DNA of 51,489 nt from Candidatus Kurthia equi. Lineage in GTDB: Bacteria; Bacillota; Bacilli; Bacillales_A; Planococcaceae. Numbering within the stretch: the first letter of the stretch is position 1; each line of letters begins with the position of its first letter. Of this stretch, positions 9,592 to 20,080 are shown in pieces. The notes under the pieces were generated by a model. That model was not told the DNA's origin. It worked only from the letters and a program-made list of their open reading frames with translations, and did not search any database. The DNA is taken from assembly GCA_018065935.1 (NCBI GenBank), contig JAGHSJ010000209.1:1-51489 (forward strand), written 5' to 3'. A program made the translations under genes and the position numbers.

Positions 9592-11658
9592 ATGGATACA
9601 AATCAATACTTAGAAGTATTTATTGATGAAAGTAACGAACATCTACAATCATGTAGTGAAAGTTTATTACTTTTAGAGCAAGACCCAACAAACACAGCCA
9701 TAGTTAACGATATTTTTAGAAATGCACATACACTTAAAGGTATGTCTGCAACAATGGGCTTTGAGGACATTGCAGATTTAACACATAAGATGGAAAACGT
9801 TTTAGATGGTATTCGTAACGATAAAATTAAAGTGACACCAGAGATTCTGGATGTGGTTTTTGAATCAGTTGATCATTTAGAGGAAATGGTAGCAGATATT
9901 TCGGGCGGTGGAGACGGCAAAAAAGATGTCTCTCAAACAGTTGAAAAATTAAAACGTATTGAAAATGGTGAGAAAATTAACGCTGAATCAGCTACTCCAG
10001 CAACATCAGTTGAAACTGGCGGAGAAGTAATCGAAGTTATTGCCAACAAATTAGTATTTGATGATTTTGAAAAAACAGTATTAGAACAATCTGCTGAACA
10101 AGGATTTTCAAAATATGAAATTACCGTTTCTCTACGAGAAGATTGCTTGTTAAAAGCAGCACGTGTTTATATGATTTTTGAAATTCTTGAGAAATTAGGC
10201 GAAGTAATCAAATCGACTCCTACAGTCGAACGTCTAGAAGAAGAGCAATTTGATACAGATTTCTCTGTAGCATTCGTAACAAAAGATAGCGCTGAAGATT
10301 TAAAACAAAAATTAATGAAGGTTTCAGAAGTTGAACAAGTTCTAGTACAAGAGATTCATTTAGCAAAACTTAACACATCTGAAGAAACTGAAATGAATGA
10401 TTCGGAAGAAACACCTGTAGTAGCAACAGCAGTTGAATCGCCTAAGCAAGAAGTCGAAGTAGCGAAAACTGCTACTAAGCAACAGACAAAATCAAACGGG
10501 CATAATGCGAGTAAAACAATTCGTGTCAATATTGATCGCTTAGATATTTTAATGAATTTATTCGAAGAGCTAGTAATTGATCGTGGACGTTTGCAATCCA
10601 TTGCAGAAGATTTAAATCATAATGAATTAAATGATACAGTGGAACGTATGACACGTGTATCAGGAGATTTACAAAATATCATTTTAAATATGCGTATGGT
10701 ACCAGTTGAAACCGTATTTAATCGTTTCCCTAAAATGGTACGTCAATTATCGCGTGATCTTAAAAAGAAAATTAATCTAGAAATCATTGGTGCAGAAACA
10801 GAATTAGATCGTACGGTTATCGATGAGATTGGTGATCCACTGGTTCATTTAATTCGTAATGCATTAGACCATGGTGTTGAATCGCCTGAAAAACGTTTAG
10901 CGGCAGGTAAACCTGAAGTAGGTTCAGTAGAATTACGCGCGTATCATAGCGGAAATCATGTCTTTATTGAAATTGAAGATGATGGTGCTGGAATTAACCG
11001 TCAACGTGTGTTAGAAAAAGCAATTTCTAAAGGTGTAGTTACTGAAGAAACTGGAAAATTATTAACAGACAATCAAATCAACGAATTGATTTTAGCGTCA
11101 GGCTTCTCTACTGCAGAGGTTATTTCGGATGTATCAGGTCGTGGTGTTGGATTGGACGTTGTTAAATCAACAATTGAAGCCCTAGGTGGTTCAATCAGTA
11201 TTGAATCTGAGGAGGGCAAAGGGTCATTATTCTCAATTCAATTGCCATTAACACTTTCAATTATTTCAGTTATGCTTGTCGAAATTGAAAAAGAAGTGTA
11301 TGCAATTCCATTGTCATCAATTATCGAAACGTCAATTATTAAAAAATCCGATATTTTAAATGCACATAATCAACAAGTAATTGATTTCCGCGGAAAAGTT
11401 GTTCCTTTAGTCTTCTTAGATGAAACATTCAATGTACCAAGAGAACAGCATGAAACAGATGAATTCTTATCGGTTGTACTTGTTCGTAAAGGTGATAAAA
11501 CAGCTGGTTTAGTAGTGGATTCATTCATTGGACAACAAGAAATCGTACTTAAATCTTTAGGTAATTATTTAACAAATGTATTCGCTATTTCTGGTGCAAC
11601 AATTTTAGGGAATGGGCAAGTTGCATTAATCGTTGATTGTAATGCATTAATTAAATAG
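9592..11658 (+). CDS. cheA: Chemotaxis histidine kinase CheA
   Basis: HPt domain (NAHTLKGMSATMG), HATPase (LIRNALDHG), C-terminal CheW-like domain. Confidence 0.97.
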   Translation: MDTNQYLEVFIDESNEHLQSCSESLLLLEQDPTNTAIVNDIFRNAHTLKGMSATMGFEDIADLTHKMENVLDGIRNDKIKVTPEILDVVFESVDHLEEMVADISGGGDGKKDVSQTVEKLKRIENGEKINAESATPATSVETGGEVIEVIANKLVFDDFEKTVLEQSAEQGFSKYEITVSLREDCLLKAARVYMIFEILEKLGEVIKSTPTVERLEEEQFDTDFSVAFVTKDSAEDLKQKLMKVSEVEQVLVQEIHLAKLNTSEETEMNDSEETPVVATAVESPKQEVEVAKTATKQQTKSNGHNASKTIRVNIDRLDILMNLFEELVIDRGRLQSIAEDLNHNELNDTVERMTRVSGDLQNIILNMRMVPVETVFNRFPKMVRQLSRDLKKKINLEIIGAETELDRTVIDEIGDPLVHLIRNALDHGVESPEKRLAAGKPEVGSVELRAYHSGNHVFIEIEDDGAGINRQRVLEKAISKGVVTEETGKLLTDNQINELILASGFSTAEVISDVSGRGVGLDVVKSTIEALGGSISIESEEGKGSLFSIQLPLTLSIISVMLVEIEKEVYAIPLSSIIETSIIKKSDILNAHNQQVIDFRGKVVPLVFLDETFNVPREQHETDEFLSVVLVRKGDKTAGLVVDSFIGQQEIVLKSLGNYLTNVFAISGATILGNGQVALIVDCNALIK

Positions 11659-11673
11659 TAAGGGGTGTTAAAT

Positions 11674-12120
11674 ATGACAGAAATGATGGATATGGAAGTA
11701 GAAAAAGTAATCGTCTTTCAATTAGGCGACAAAGAATATGCACTTCCAGTTTCGCAAGTTCAAGGCATCGAAAAAACGGTGCATATTACACGCGTACCGC
11801 GTACAGAATCTTATGTAAAAGGTGTCATCAATTTACGAGGTGTGGTAACACCAATTATTGATTTGCGTGAACGTTTTGAAATTCCTACATCTGTGCAAGG
11901 TGAAGATTCAAGAATTATTATTATTTCGCATGCAGATATGGAAGTAGGACTTATTGTTGATGCAGCAAATGATGTAATGGACTTATTAAAAGATTCAATT
12001 GAACCACAGCCAGAAGTAGTTGGTTCATTAGAGGAAGAATTTATTGCGGGTGTCGCAAAAGTAGAGAAGCGACTACTAATTTTATTGAACCTTGAAAAAG
12101 TATTAAATACTTTAAAGTAA
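11674..12120 (+). CDS. cheW: Chemotaxis adaptor CheW
   Basis: VFQLGDKEYALPVSQVQGIEK...GVINLRGVVTPIIDLRERF; ATG 11674 with RBS aagggg preferred over GTG 11665. Confidence 0.95.
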   Translation: MTEMMDMEVEKVIVFQLGDKEYALPVSQVQGIEKTVHITRVPRTESYVKGVINLRGVVTPIIDLRERFEIPTSVQGEDSRIIIISHADMEVGLIVDAANDVMDLLKDSIEPQPEVVGSLEEEFIAGVAKVEKRLLILLNLEKVLNTLK

Positions 12121-12133
12121 AGAGGTAAAGTTG

Positions 12134-12757
12134 ATGAATGAAATTACTTCGTTCCATTTAGATGTTTTAAAAGAAATAGGCAATATCGGCGCTGCGCATG
12201 CAGCAACTGCATTGTCTTCTTTATTAAATACAAAAATAGACATGAGTGTGCCATCTGTAGAGATGGTGACTTTTGATGAAATGGTTGAGCGTGGTGGGGG
12301 TGCTGAAAAAGTAGTAGCAGGTACCTATCTACAAATTGATGGTGATGCACAAGGTGGAATGTTTTTTATTCTACCCGTTGAACAAGCTAATCACTTTATT
12401 CGTCGCTTAATTCAAGATGAAAATTTTGATCTTCAAAAACCAGAAAATAGTGAACTAGGGATATCGGCTATGCTAGAGCTTGGAAATATCTTGTCGGGTT
12501 CTTATTTATCAGCACTTTCAGATTTTACGTCTTTGAAAATTTATCCAACACCACCTGAGTTAAGTGTAGATATGTTCGGAGCAATAATTAGCTTTGGATT
12601 AATTGAATTATCACAGGTTAGTGACCAGGTAATTGTCATTGACACGACCATATTTGAAGAGTCTATGTCTAGGGAAGAGCAAGTAAATGGACATTTCTTC
12701 TTATTACCGAACCCAGAATCATTTAAAGCCATCTTTAGAGCGTTAGGGGTGGAATAA
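12134..12757 (+). CDS. cheC: CheY-P phosphatase CheC
   Basis: [20 protein letters not shown] and [18 protein letters not shown] motifs. Confidence 0.95.
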   Translation: MNEITSFHLDVLKEIGNIGAAHAATALSSLLNTKIDMSVPSVEMVTFDEMVERGGGAEKVVAGTYLQIDGDAQGGMFFILPVEQANHFIRRLIQDENFDLQKPENSELGISAMLELGNILSGSYLSALSDFTSLKIYPTPPELSVDMFGAIISFGLIELSQVSDQVIVIDTTIFEESMSREEQVNGHFFLLPNPESFKAIFRALGVE

Positions 12758-12758
12758 C

Positions 12759-13259
12759 ATGCTTATCGGAAGTCAGACTGTTGTAAAAGTCGGGATTGCA
12801 CAGATGGACATCGTTACCGCGCCATCAACTATACGAACGTCGGGTTTAGGCTCTTGTGTAGGCGTTGTTATTTATGACTCCTCTAAGGGGATAGCTGGAC
12901 TTGTGCATATTATGTTGCCTAGTTCCTCGTTAGCTAAGGCAGGACAAGTAAATATCGCGAAATTCGCAGATACAGGTATTCCAGCGTTGATTGAACTATT
13001 AAAGAAAAAAGGGGCCTCTAGTTATAAGCTAAAGGCTAAAATAGCTGGTGGTGCGCAGATGTTCAAGTTTTCTACATCTCAAGATACGATGCGAATTGGC
13101 CCGAGAAATGTAGAAGCTGTCATCGAACAGTTAAAAAAATATTCCATCCCTATTGTTGCTCAAGATACTGGGGGCAGCAGTGGGCGTACGATTGAATTTA
13201 GTCCAGAAACGGGGCTTTTAAATATTCGTACAGTGAATCAAGGGGTGAAAGATTTATAA
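12759..13259 (+). CDS. cheD: Chemoreceptor glutamine deamidase CheD
   Basis: [30 protein letters not shown]. Confidence 0.95.
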   Translation: MLIGSQTVVKVGIAQMDIVTAPSTIRTSGLGSCVGVVIYDSSKGIAGLVHIMLPSSSLAKAGQVNIAKFADTGIPALIELLKKKGASSYKLKAKIAGGAQMFKFSTSQDTMRIGPRNVEAVIEQLKKYSIPIVAQDTGGSSGRTIEFSPETGLLNIRTVNQGVKDL

Positions 13260-13606
13260 TGTTTGGATCACTTTACTATAATTTTTGGCTTGCTTTAGCA
13301 GGCTTTACCATTTATTTCTTCGCACGTTTTCAAACAAATCAAGCACCTATAAGCGTGATTTTATTTGGTTTGATGTGGGCTACTATCGCTTTTGTAGTTG
13401 CTTTCATACTTCGTGGCATAATTGGGTATATCCTGTATACACCTGAGCCTGAAGTTGTTGAAGATGAACTTTTAGAAGATGGAACTGGTCGACAACCTGA
13501 ACAACAAATTGATACAGTAGTAGATGAGTCAAAAAGACCATCACAAGAGCAATCAGAAGAAATTGCACAGGTTGTACAAACAATGCTCCAACAAGATAAT
13601 AAATAA
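13259..13606 (+). CDS. Uncharacterised 115 aa two-TM protein with acidic/Q-rich tail
   Basis: Translationally coupled to the cheD stop; two hydrophobic segments; followed by a terminator. Confidence 0.8.
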   Translation: MFGSLYYNFWLALAGFTIYFFARFQTNQAPISVILFGLMWATIAFVVAFILRGIIGYILYTPEPEVVEDELLEDGTGRQPEQQIDTVVDESKRPSQEQSEEIAQVVQTMLQQDNK

Positions 13607-13624
13607 TGAGTAAAGATTAAAGAA

Positions 13625-13653
13625 GGAACTGGTAAAACAGTTCCCTTTTTTTT
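13625..13653 (+). terminator. Rho-independent terminator between the 115 aa gene and sigD
   Basis: ggaactg-gtaaaa-cagttcc then c + 8 T. Confidence 0.9.
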
Positions 13654-13661
13654 ATTGAATT

Positions 13662-13670
13662 TGTTATAAT
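13662..13670 (+). promoter_or_regulatory. Putative extended -10 promoter (TGTTATAAT) for sigD
   Basis: TGnTATAAT 40 nt upstream of the sigD ATG, just after the terminator; poor -35. Confidence 0.5.
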
Positions 13671-13709
13671 ACGAGTTAAGGAATGAAAGAGGAAATGGGG
13701 GATTAGCAG

Positions 13710-14483
13710 ATGCAATCGTCTTCACCAGAAGAATTAAGGCTTTGGCAGGATTGGTCAGCACATAAAGATCCTCGTGCAGGTGATTTACTGATGAAAAAGT
13801 ATAAGTCGCTTGTGTCTTATCATGTACAACGAATCAGTACAGGACTTCCAAAAAATGTATCAAGAGATGAACTAATGAGTTTAGGTATGATGGGGCTATT
13901 TGATGCATTAAATAAATTCGATATTACGAGGGAATTAAAATTCGACACTTATGCTTCTTTCCGAGTTCGTGGTGCTATCATTGATGGATTGCGCAAAGAG
14001 GACTGGTTACCACGTTCTGCACGAGAAAAGACGAAAAAATTAGAAGCTAAAATTGAGGCGATGGAGCAGCGTTTACAGCGTCATGTAACGCCTGAAGAAG
14101 TCGCAGAAGAATTGAATGTTTCGATTGATGAAGTATATCAAACGATGCAAGAATATTTAGTTTCTAATGTTTTATCAATTGATGAACAACTTCAGGATTT
14201 TGATGAAGTGGATAGCAAGAGCTTTGTCATTCGTGATGAGGTGACGAAAACACCAGAGCAGGTTGCTATTCAAGCGGAACTTTTAGGAGATTTAGCTGAA
14301 AGTATAAAAAAACTCAATGAAAAAGAGCAACTCGTACTAAGTATGTTTTATACGGAAGAGTTAACATTAACCGAAATTGGCGAGACTTTGAGTTTATCCA
14401 CATCACGCATCTCTCAAATTCATTCAAAGGCACTTTTTAAATTGAAAAATTTGTTAGTAGATGAAATGCAAAATTCCAACTGA
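13710..14483 (+). CDS. sigD: Flagellar/motility RNA polymerase sigma factor SigD (FliA)
   Basis: MSLGMMGLFDALNKFD...FRVRGAIIDGLRKEDWLPRSAR. Confidence 0.96.
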   Translation: MQSSSPEELRLWQDWSAHKDPRAGDLLMKKYKSLVSYHVQRISTGLPKNVSRDELMSLGMMGLFDALNKFDITRELKFDTYASFRVRGAIIDGLRKEDWLPRSAREKTKKLEAKIEAMEQRLQRHVTPEEVAEELNVSIDEVYQTMQEYLVSNVLSIDEQLQDFDEVDSKSFVIRDEVTKTPEQVAIQAELLGDLAESIKKLNEKEQLVLSMFYTEELTLTEIGETLSLSTSRISQIHSKALFKLKNLLVDEMQNSN

Positions 14484-14526
14484 TGCATGCATTTAGGTCA
14501 TAAAGTTCGAGGAGGCTGATGGGGCT

Positions 14527-14838
14527 ATGAGTTTAAAAGCGGTAGAACTTCAAATTGCGATTCCTAAAACATTTGATGCAGGAAAGATGCAAGAGCAGAT
14601 AACACAACAAATTCATGCAAGTCAAGAGCAAGCAAATGATGCCTTGAAACAACAACTTGAAAAGAACCATACATTACTTTTAGAATCTTCTGAAGTGAAA
14701 AATCTAAGACAAGATGAGCCTAAAGAACAAACGGATGATGAACACTCAGAGCATCATAAAATGCAAGGAAAAGAACAAGATCAGAAGAAGCAAGCAAAAC
14801 ATCCATTCAAAGGGAATTTGTTTGATTTCAGCGGATAG
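14527..14838 (+). CDS. Uncharacterised 103 aa Q/K/E-rich protein downstream of sigD
   Basis: RBS gaggagg; intact ORF in the operon between sigD and the swrB-like gene. Confidence 0.75.
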   Translation: MSLKAVELQIAIPKTFDAGKMQEQITQQIHASQEQANDALKQQLEKNHTLLLESSEVKNLRQDEPKEQTDDEHSEHHKMQGKEQDQKKQAKHPFKGNLFDFSG

Positions 14839-14849
14839 GAGATTGTGCA

Positions 14850-15461
14850 ATGGGAATAATAGTGGCCTTGTTATTCATATTAGTACTGCTATGCTTTTAT
14901 TTTATTGCACTTTTAAATATGAAGGTTAATCGCTTTCAGAAAAATGAACGTAAACAAGAGTTACTGATTGAAGAAATGGAAGCTTCCATTTCTTCTTTTC
15001 TTACGGAAATTGAAGATGAGAATAGTCGATTAATTGATTCATTGAAAAAAAGTGGCACTGCTTTGAATACGCAAACTCAACAAGTAGTGAGCGAAACCAA
15101 GCAAAAACAAATGCATACAACAATTGAAAAACAAATCAATCAACAAGAACAAATCAATGATACCGAGCAAATTGTGAAAGAGAGCATTAATCAATATGCG
15201 AATAAAGACATTGATGTAGCAGATAAACCAAGTAAACAAAGTTTTAATGCACCGAGAACATATGTTAAAAATGCGTATGTTTCACAAACGAAAGAAAAAC
15301 CTAAGTCTATTGTTGAAGAGCCACCAAGGGTTCAATCAATTGAGGAAAGGGTAAAAGAAATGTATATACGTGGTATGACTGCGGATGAAATTGCCAAGCA
15401 ATTAAATCGCGGAAAGACAGAGATTGTATTAATGTTGAAGTTTCAAAATAAAACAGTTTAA
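14850..15461 (+). CDS. SwrB/YlxL-like membrane-anchored protein
   Basis: N-terminal TM, coiled-coil middle, C-terminal MYIRGMTADEIAKQLNRGKTEIVLMLKF; same locus position as B. subtilis swrB. Confidence 0.7.
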   Translation: MGIIVALLFILVLLCFYFIALLNMKVNRFQKNERKQELLIEEMEASISSFLTEIEDENSRLIDSLKKSGTALNTQTQQVVSETKQKQMHTTIEKQINQQEQINDTEQIVKESINQYANKDIDVADKPSKQSFNAPRTYVKNAYVSQTKEKPKSIVEEPPRVQSIEERVKEMYIRGMTADEIAKQLNRGKTEIVLMLKFQNKTV

Positions 15462-15530
15462 AACAGCTTGTAAGCTTATATAAAGTATGATACTATTACA
15501 AATGGTGTTATAAATACACACGTATTCTGA

Positions 15531-15571
15531 TGCAAGGAGCGGTGCTCTTTCAATGAGAGAGTCCTCATGCA
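15531..15571 (+). promoter_or_regulatory. Hairpin in the rpsB 5' leader (candidate S2 autoregulatory leader)
   Basis: tgcaagga...tcctcatgca helix capped by ctctt/gagag. Confidence 0.4.
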
Positions 15572-15623
15572 GTTGATGGATGCGGAGGAAACAAATAAAA
15601 AAAACCTTTGGGAGGCAATACAA

Positions 15624-16346
15624 ATGTCAGTAATTTCTATGAAACAATTATTAGAGGCTGGTGTACACTTCGGTCACCAAACTCGCCGTTGGAATCCAAA
15701 AATGAAAAAATTCATCTTTGTTGAACGTAACGGAATTTACATCATCGACTTACAAAAAACAGTTAAAAAATTAGAGGAAGCTTACGACTTCATGCGCCAA
15801 GTAGGAGCAGACGGTGGTAAAGTTCTTTTCGTTGGTACTAAAAAACAAGCTCAAGAAGCTATTAAAGACGAAGCTGAACGTTCAGGTAACTACTACATCA
15901 ACCAACGTTGGTTAGGTGGTACTTTAACAAACTTCGGTACAATTCAAAAACGTGTATCACGTATGAAACAAATCGAAAAAATGGAAGAAGACGGTACTTT
16001 CGACGTACTTCCTAAAAAAGAAGTAGTTCAACTTAAAAAACAACACGAACGTCTTGTTAAATTCTTAGGCGGTATCCGTGATATGAAAGCTATCCCTGAT
16101 GTAATGTTCATTGTAGATCCTCGCAAAGAACGTATCGCTGTAGCTGAAGCTCACAAATTAAACATTCCATTAGTAGCAATGGTTGATACTAACTGCGATC
16201 CAGACGAAATCGATTACGTTATTCCTTCAAACGATGACGCTATCCGCGCTGTTAAATTAATCACTTCTAAAATGGCTGATGCTTTAATGGAGTCAAAACA
16301 AGGTGAAGAAGAAGCTCAAGAAGAATCTGCAAAAGCTGCTGAATAA
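15624..16346 (+). CDS. rpsB: 30S ribosomal protein S2
   Basis: [49 protein letters not shown] 15624 with RBS gggaggc preferred over track start 15567. Confidence 0.98.
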   Translation: MSVISMKQLLEAGVHFGHQTRRWNPKMKKFIFVERNGIYIIDLQKTVKKLEEAYDFMRQVGADGGKVLFVGTKKQAQEAIKDEAERSGNYYINQRWLGGTLTNFGTIQKRVSRMKQIEKMEEDGTFDVLPKKEVVQLKKQHERLVKFLGGIRDMKAIPDVMFIVDPRKERIAVAEAHKLNIPLVAMVDTNCDPDEIDYVIPSNDDAIRAVKLITSKMADALMESKQGEEEAQEESAKAAE

Positions 16347-16366
16347 TTTCTGAGTATGTTTAAATT

Positions 16367-16404
16367 AGGTGATAAGCGGCTAAACCCTCTTATCGCCTTT
16401 TTTT
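16367..16404 (+). terminator. Terminator/attenuator between rpsB and tsf
   Basis: ggtgataag / cttatcgcc followed by 7 T. Confidence 0.85.
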
Positions 16405-16452
16405 GAGAAAATTAAATAATTAAATTTATCTATTTATTAGGAGGAAACAATC

Positions 16453-17337
16453 ATGGCAATCACTGCTCAAATGGTTAAAGAATTACGCGAAAAAACTGGT
16501 GCTGGAATGATGGATTGTAAAAAAGCTCTAGTTCAAACTGATGGTAACATCGATGCTGCAATCGACTTCTTACGTGAAAAAGGTCTTGCTGCTGCAGGTA
16601 AAAAAGCTGACCGTGTAGCTGCTGAAGGTACTACTTTCATCGCTCAAAAAGGTAACACAGCTATCTTATTAGAAGTTAATGCTGAAACTGACTTCGTTGC
16701 TAAAAACGAAGGATTCCAAGTATTAGTTAAAGAATTAGCTGATCACTTATTAGAAGTTCAACCTGCTGATGCAGAAGCTGCTTTAGAAACTACTATGTCA
16801 AATGGTGCTAAAGTTTCTGATCACATTTCTACAGCAATCGCTACGATTGGTGAAAAATTAAGCTTACGTCGTTTTGTAATCCAAACTAAAACTGATGCTG
16901 ATTCTTTCGGCGCTTACCTACACATGGGTGGACGCATTGGTGTTCTTACACTAGTTGAAGGAACAACTGATGAAACAGTAGCTAAAGATGTTGCTATGCA
17001 CATTGCAGCTTTAAATCCTAAATATATCTCTCATGATCAAGTTTCTTCTGAAGAAATCGAACATGAGCGTAAAGTATTAACTGAACAAGCTCTTAACGAA
17101 GGCAAACCAGAAAACATCGTTGCTAAAATGGTTGAAGGTCGTCTTAACAAGTACTTTAAAGAAATCTGTGTACTTGACCAACCATTCGTTAAAAACCCAG
17201 ATCAAACTGTTGGAGCATTCGTTAAAGCTTCAGGCGGTACACTAGCTTCTATGGTTCGTTTTGAAGTTGGCGAAGGTATCGAAAAACGTGAAGATAACTT
17301 TGCAGAAGAAGTTATGAACCAAGTTAAAGGTAACTAA
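16453..17337 (+). CDS. tsf: Elongation factor Ts
   Basis: [26 protein letters not shown]. Confidence 0.98.
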   Translation: MAITAQMVKELREKTGAGMMDCKKALVQTDGNIDAAIDFLREKGLAAAGKKADRVAAEGTTFIAQKGNTAILLEVNAETDFVAKNEGFQVLVKELADHLLEVQPADAEAALETTMSNGAKVSDHISTAIATIGEKLSLRRFVIQTKTDADSFGAYLHMGGRIGVLTLVEGTTDETVAKDVAMHIAALNPKYISHDQVSSEEIEHERKVLTEQALNEGKPENIVAKMVEGRLNKYFKEICVLDQPFVKNPDQTVGAFVKASGGTLASMVRFEVGEGIEKREDNFAEEVMNQVKGN

Positions 17338-17359
17338 TTTTTTCGCACATACAATATGA

Positions 17360-18145
<786 letters not shown>

Positions 18146-18167
18146 CATCCTTTTAGGGGGAATTGAA

Positions 18168-18725
18168 ATGTCTAAACCAGTAGTAGATTTAGCTTCAGAA
18201 AAAATGACTAAAACGATCTCTGTATTTTCACGTACACTTGCAAACATTCGTGCAGGACGTGCAAACGCTTCTTTATTAGATCGTATTAATGTTGAATATT
18301 ATGGTGCACCAACACCATTAACTCAAATGGCTGGTATTAGCGTACCAGAAGCTCGTCTTTTAGTAATCGCACCTTATGATAAAACAATCTTAGGTGATAT
18401 TGAAAAAGCTATCATGAAATCAGATATCGGTATTACGCCAACAAATGATGGTTCTGTTATTCGTTTAACAATTCCAGCATTAACAGAGGAACGCCGTAAA
18501 GAACTTGTGAAATTAGTTAAAAAAGAAGCTGAAGAAGCTAAAGTTGGTATTCGTAATGTTCGTCGTGATGCAAATGATGAATTCAAAAAGCTTGAAAAAG
18601 CTGGCGAAATCACAGTTGATGACTTACGTGGCTACGAAGAAGACGTTCAAAAACTAACTGACAGTAGTATCACTAAAATCGATCAATTAGCTGCAGAAAA
18701 AGAAAAAGAAGTTCTTGACGTTTAA
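18168..18725 (+). CDS. frr: Ribosome recycling factor
   Basis: [28 protein letters not shown]. Confidence 0.98.
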   Translation: MSKPVVDLASEKMTKTISVFSRTLANIRAGRANASLLDRINVEYYGAPTPLTQMAGISVPEARLLVIAPYDKTILGDIEKAIMKSDIGITPTNDGSVIRLTIPALTEERRKELVKLVKKEAEEAKVGIRNVRRDANDEFKKLEKAGEITVDDLRGYEEDVQKLTDSSITKIDQLAAEKEKEVLDV

Positions 18726-18930
18726 TCGTTAGAACCTTGTGCTAGATGGTGGCGTCCTATATTTAAAAAGGGCGTCATTTTTTTATGATACAAGTATGAA
18801 CACATGTATAACTTAGTTAATAGGAAGCTGTGGTTACAATTGAGTGGGCAAGTTGAAAGATACGTAAGAGTGAAGGAGGCTAAGTTTGGAACGCGACGTC
18901 GTGTGGGTTGCAGGGCGTACCGTTTTGAGC

Positions 18931-19024
18931 AGGCGTTCGTTCTTTTCGATGGTGTCTAGAAAAAAACGCCTACAAGCTATGTGACACTTCGGTATCTCTG
19001 GAAAAAGTGAGGGGCATTTACTTT
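18931..19024. repeat. Intergenic repeat element copy 1 (80-nt conserved core 18931-19010)
   Basis: Core matches 19060-19139 at 79 of 80 positions; internal inverted repeat aggcgtt/aacgcct. Confidence 0.95.
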
Positions 19025-19059
19025 TTCTTCGATCCCTGCAGTGCACTCGCTTGCGGGAG

Positions 19060-19154
19060 AGGCGTTCGTTCTTTTCGATGGTGTCTAGAAAAAAATGCCT
19101 ACAAGCTATGTGACACTTCGGTATCTCTGGAAAAAGTGATAGGGCATTTACTTT
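19060..19154. repeat. Intergenic repeat element copy 2 (80-nt conserved core 19060-19139)
   Basis: 79/80 match to copy 1; the one core difference (aacgcct to aatgcct) keeps pairing as G-U. Confidence 0.95.
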
Positions 19155-19290
19155 CAACTCGGTGCTTGCAGTCTGCGTGAGTGTGAACGAGCGGTTTTGA
19201 CTTTTCTATTAAATAGAGGAAATGTGTTGATATTTTTGTTATGATATATGGAGTGTACGTTCCGATTTGTAAGCTAGTGGAGGATTCTAA

Positions 19291-20076
19291 ATGTTAGATA
19301 AACTCGGATGGAAAAAATCAGATAAAGTAGTTCAATCAGTAAGTGAACGTATGGAGAATTTGCGGAAAGATGATGTGCCGAACCATATTGCCATTATTAT
19401 GGATGGGAATGGACGTTGGGCGAAAAACCGTGCAATGCCGCGTTTTGTTGGTCATAGAGAAGGTATGCAAAATATTCGTCGTATTACAAGAGCAGCTAAT
19501 AAATTAGGTGTGGGTGCGATTACTTTGTATGCTTTTTCAACAGAAAACTGGAAAAGACCCTCTAAGGAAGTTGAATTCCTTATGCGTTTGCCAGAAGAAT
19601 TTTTAAATTCATTTATTCCTGAATTAATGGAATTAAATATTCGTGTTGAAATGATAGGTGAGATGGAAGGGGTTCCTGACTATACAAGCCGTGCAATTCA
19701 ACATGCAATGAAAGAAACGATGAATAATGATGGTATGGTACTGAATTTTGCTTTTAATTATGGTAGTAGACGTGAAATTGTTTTAGCTGTTCAACAGCTA
19801 GCTAAAATGGTTCAAGATGGAACGCTTGAGCCTCAAGAAATTACAGAAGACCTGATTACAGAGTATTTAATGACAGCGAAATTACCTGAACCAGATTTAT
19901 TGATTCGTACAAGTGGAGAAATTCGCTTAAGTAATTTCTTATTATGGCAATTAGCTTATACTGAATTTTGGTTTACAGAAGTACATTGGCCAGAATTTAC
20001 GGATGAGCGTTTAATTGAAGCCATTGAAAGTTTTCAAAAGCGCAATCGCCGTTTCGGTGGATTGAAGGGAGAATAG
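19291..20076 (+). CDS. uppS: Undecaprenyl diphosphate synthase (isoprenyl transferase)
   Basis: HIAIIMDGNGRWAKNRAMPRFVGHREGM; LSNFLLWQLAYTEFWFTE. Confidence 0.96.
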   Translation: MLDKLGWKKSDKVVQSVSERMENLRKDDVPNHIAIIMDGNGRWAKNRAMPRFVGHREGMQNIRRITRAANKLGVGAITLYAFSTENWKRPSKEVEFLMRLPEEFLNSFIPELMELNIRVEMIGEMEGVPDYTSRAIQHAMKETMNNDGMVLNFAFNYGSRREIVLAVQQLAKMVQDGTLEPQEITEDLITEYLMTAKLPEPDLLIRTSGEIRLSNFLLWQLAYTEFWFTEVHWPEFTDERLIEAIESFQKRNRRFGGLKGE

Positions 20077-20080
20077 AAAA

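Noticed and set aside
12144-12732. Minus-strand ORFs overlapping cheC
   Set aside because: Antisense shadows of a well-supported gene, with no RBS or recognisable domain. The same applies to the other minus-strand ORFs in the track (e.g. in fliR, flhB, flhA, infB, pnp, ftsK, bmp).
18834-19157. 107 aa minus-strand ORF with internal protein repeat (SLFPEIPKCHIACR.FFLDTIEKNER)
   Set aside because: The repeat is a DNA-level direct repeat with palindromic structure in an intergenic region. There is no clear RBS and the composition is not protein-like, so the open frame is probably incidental.
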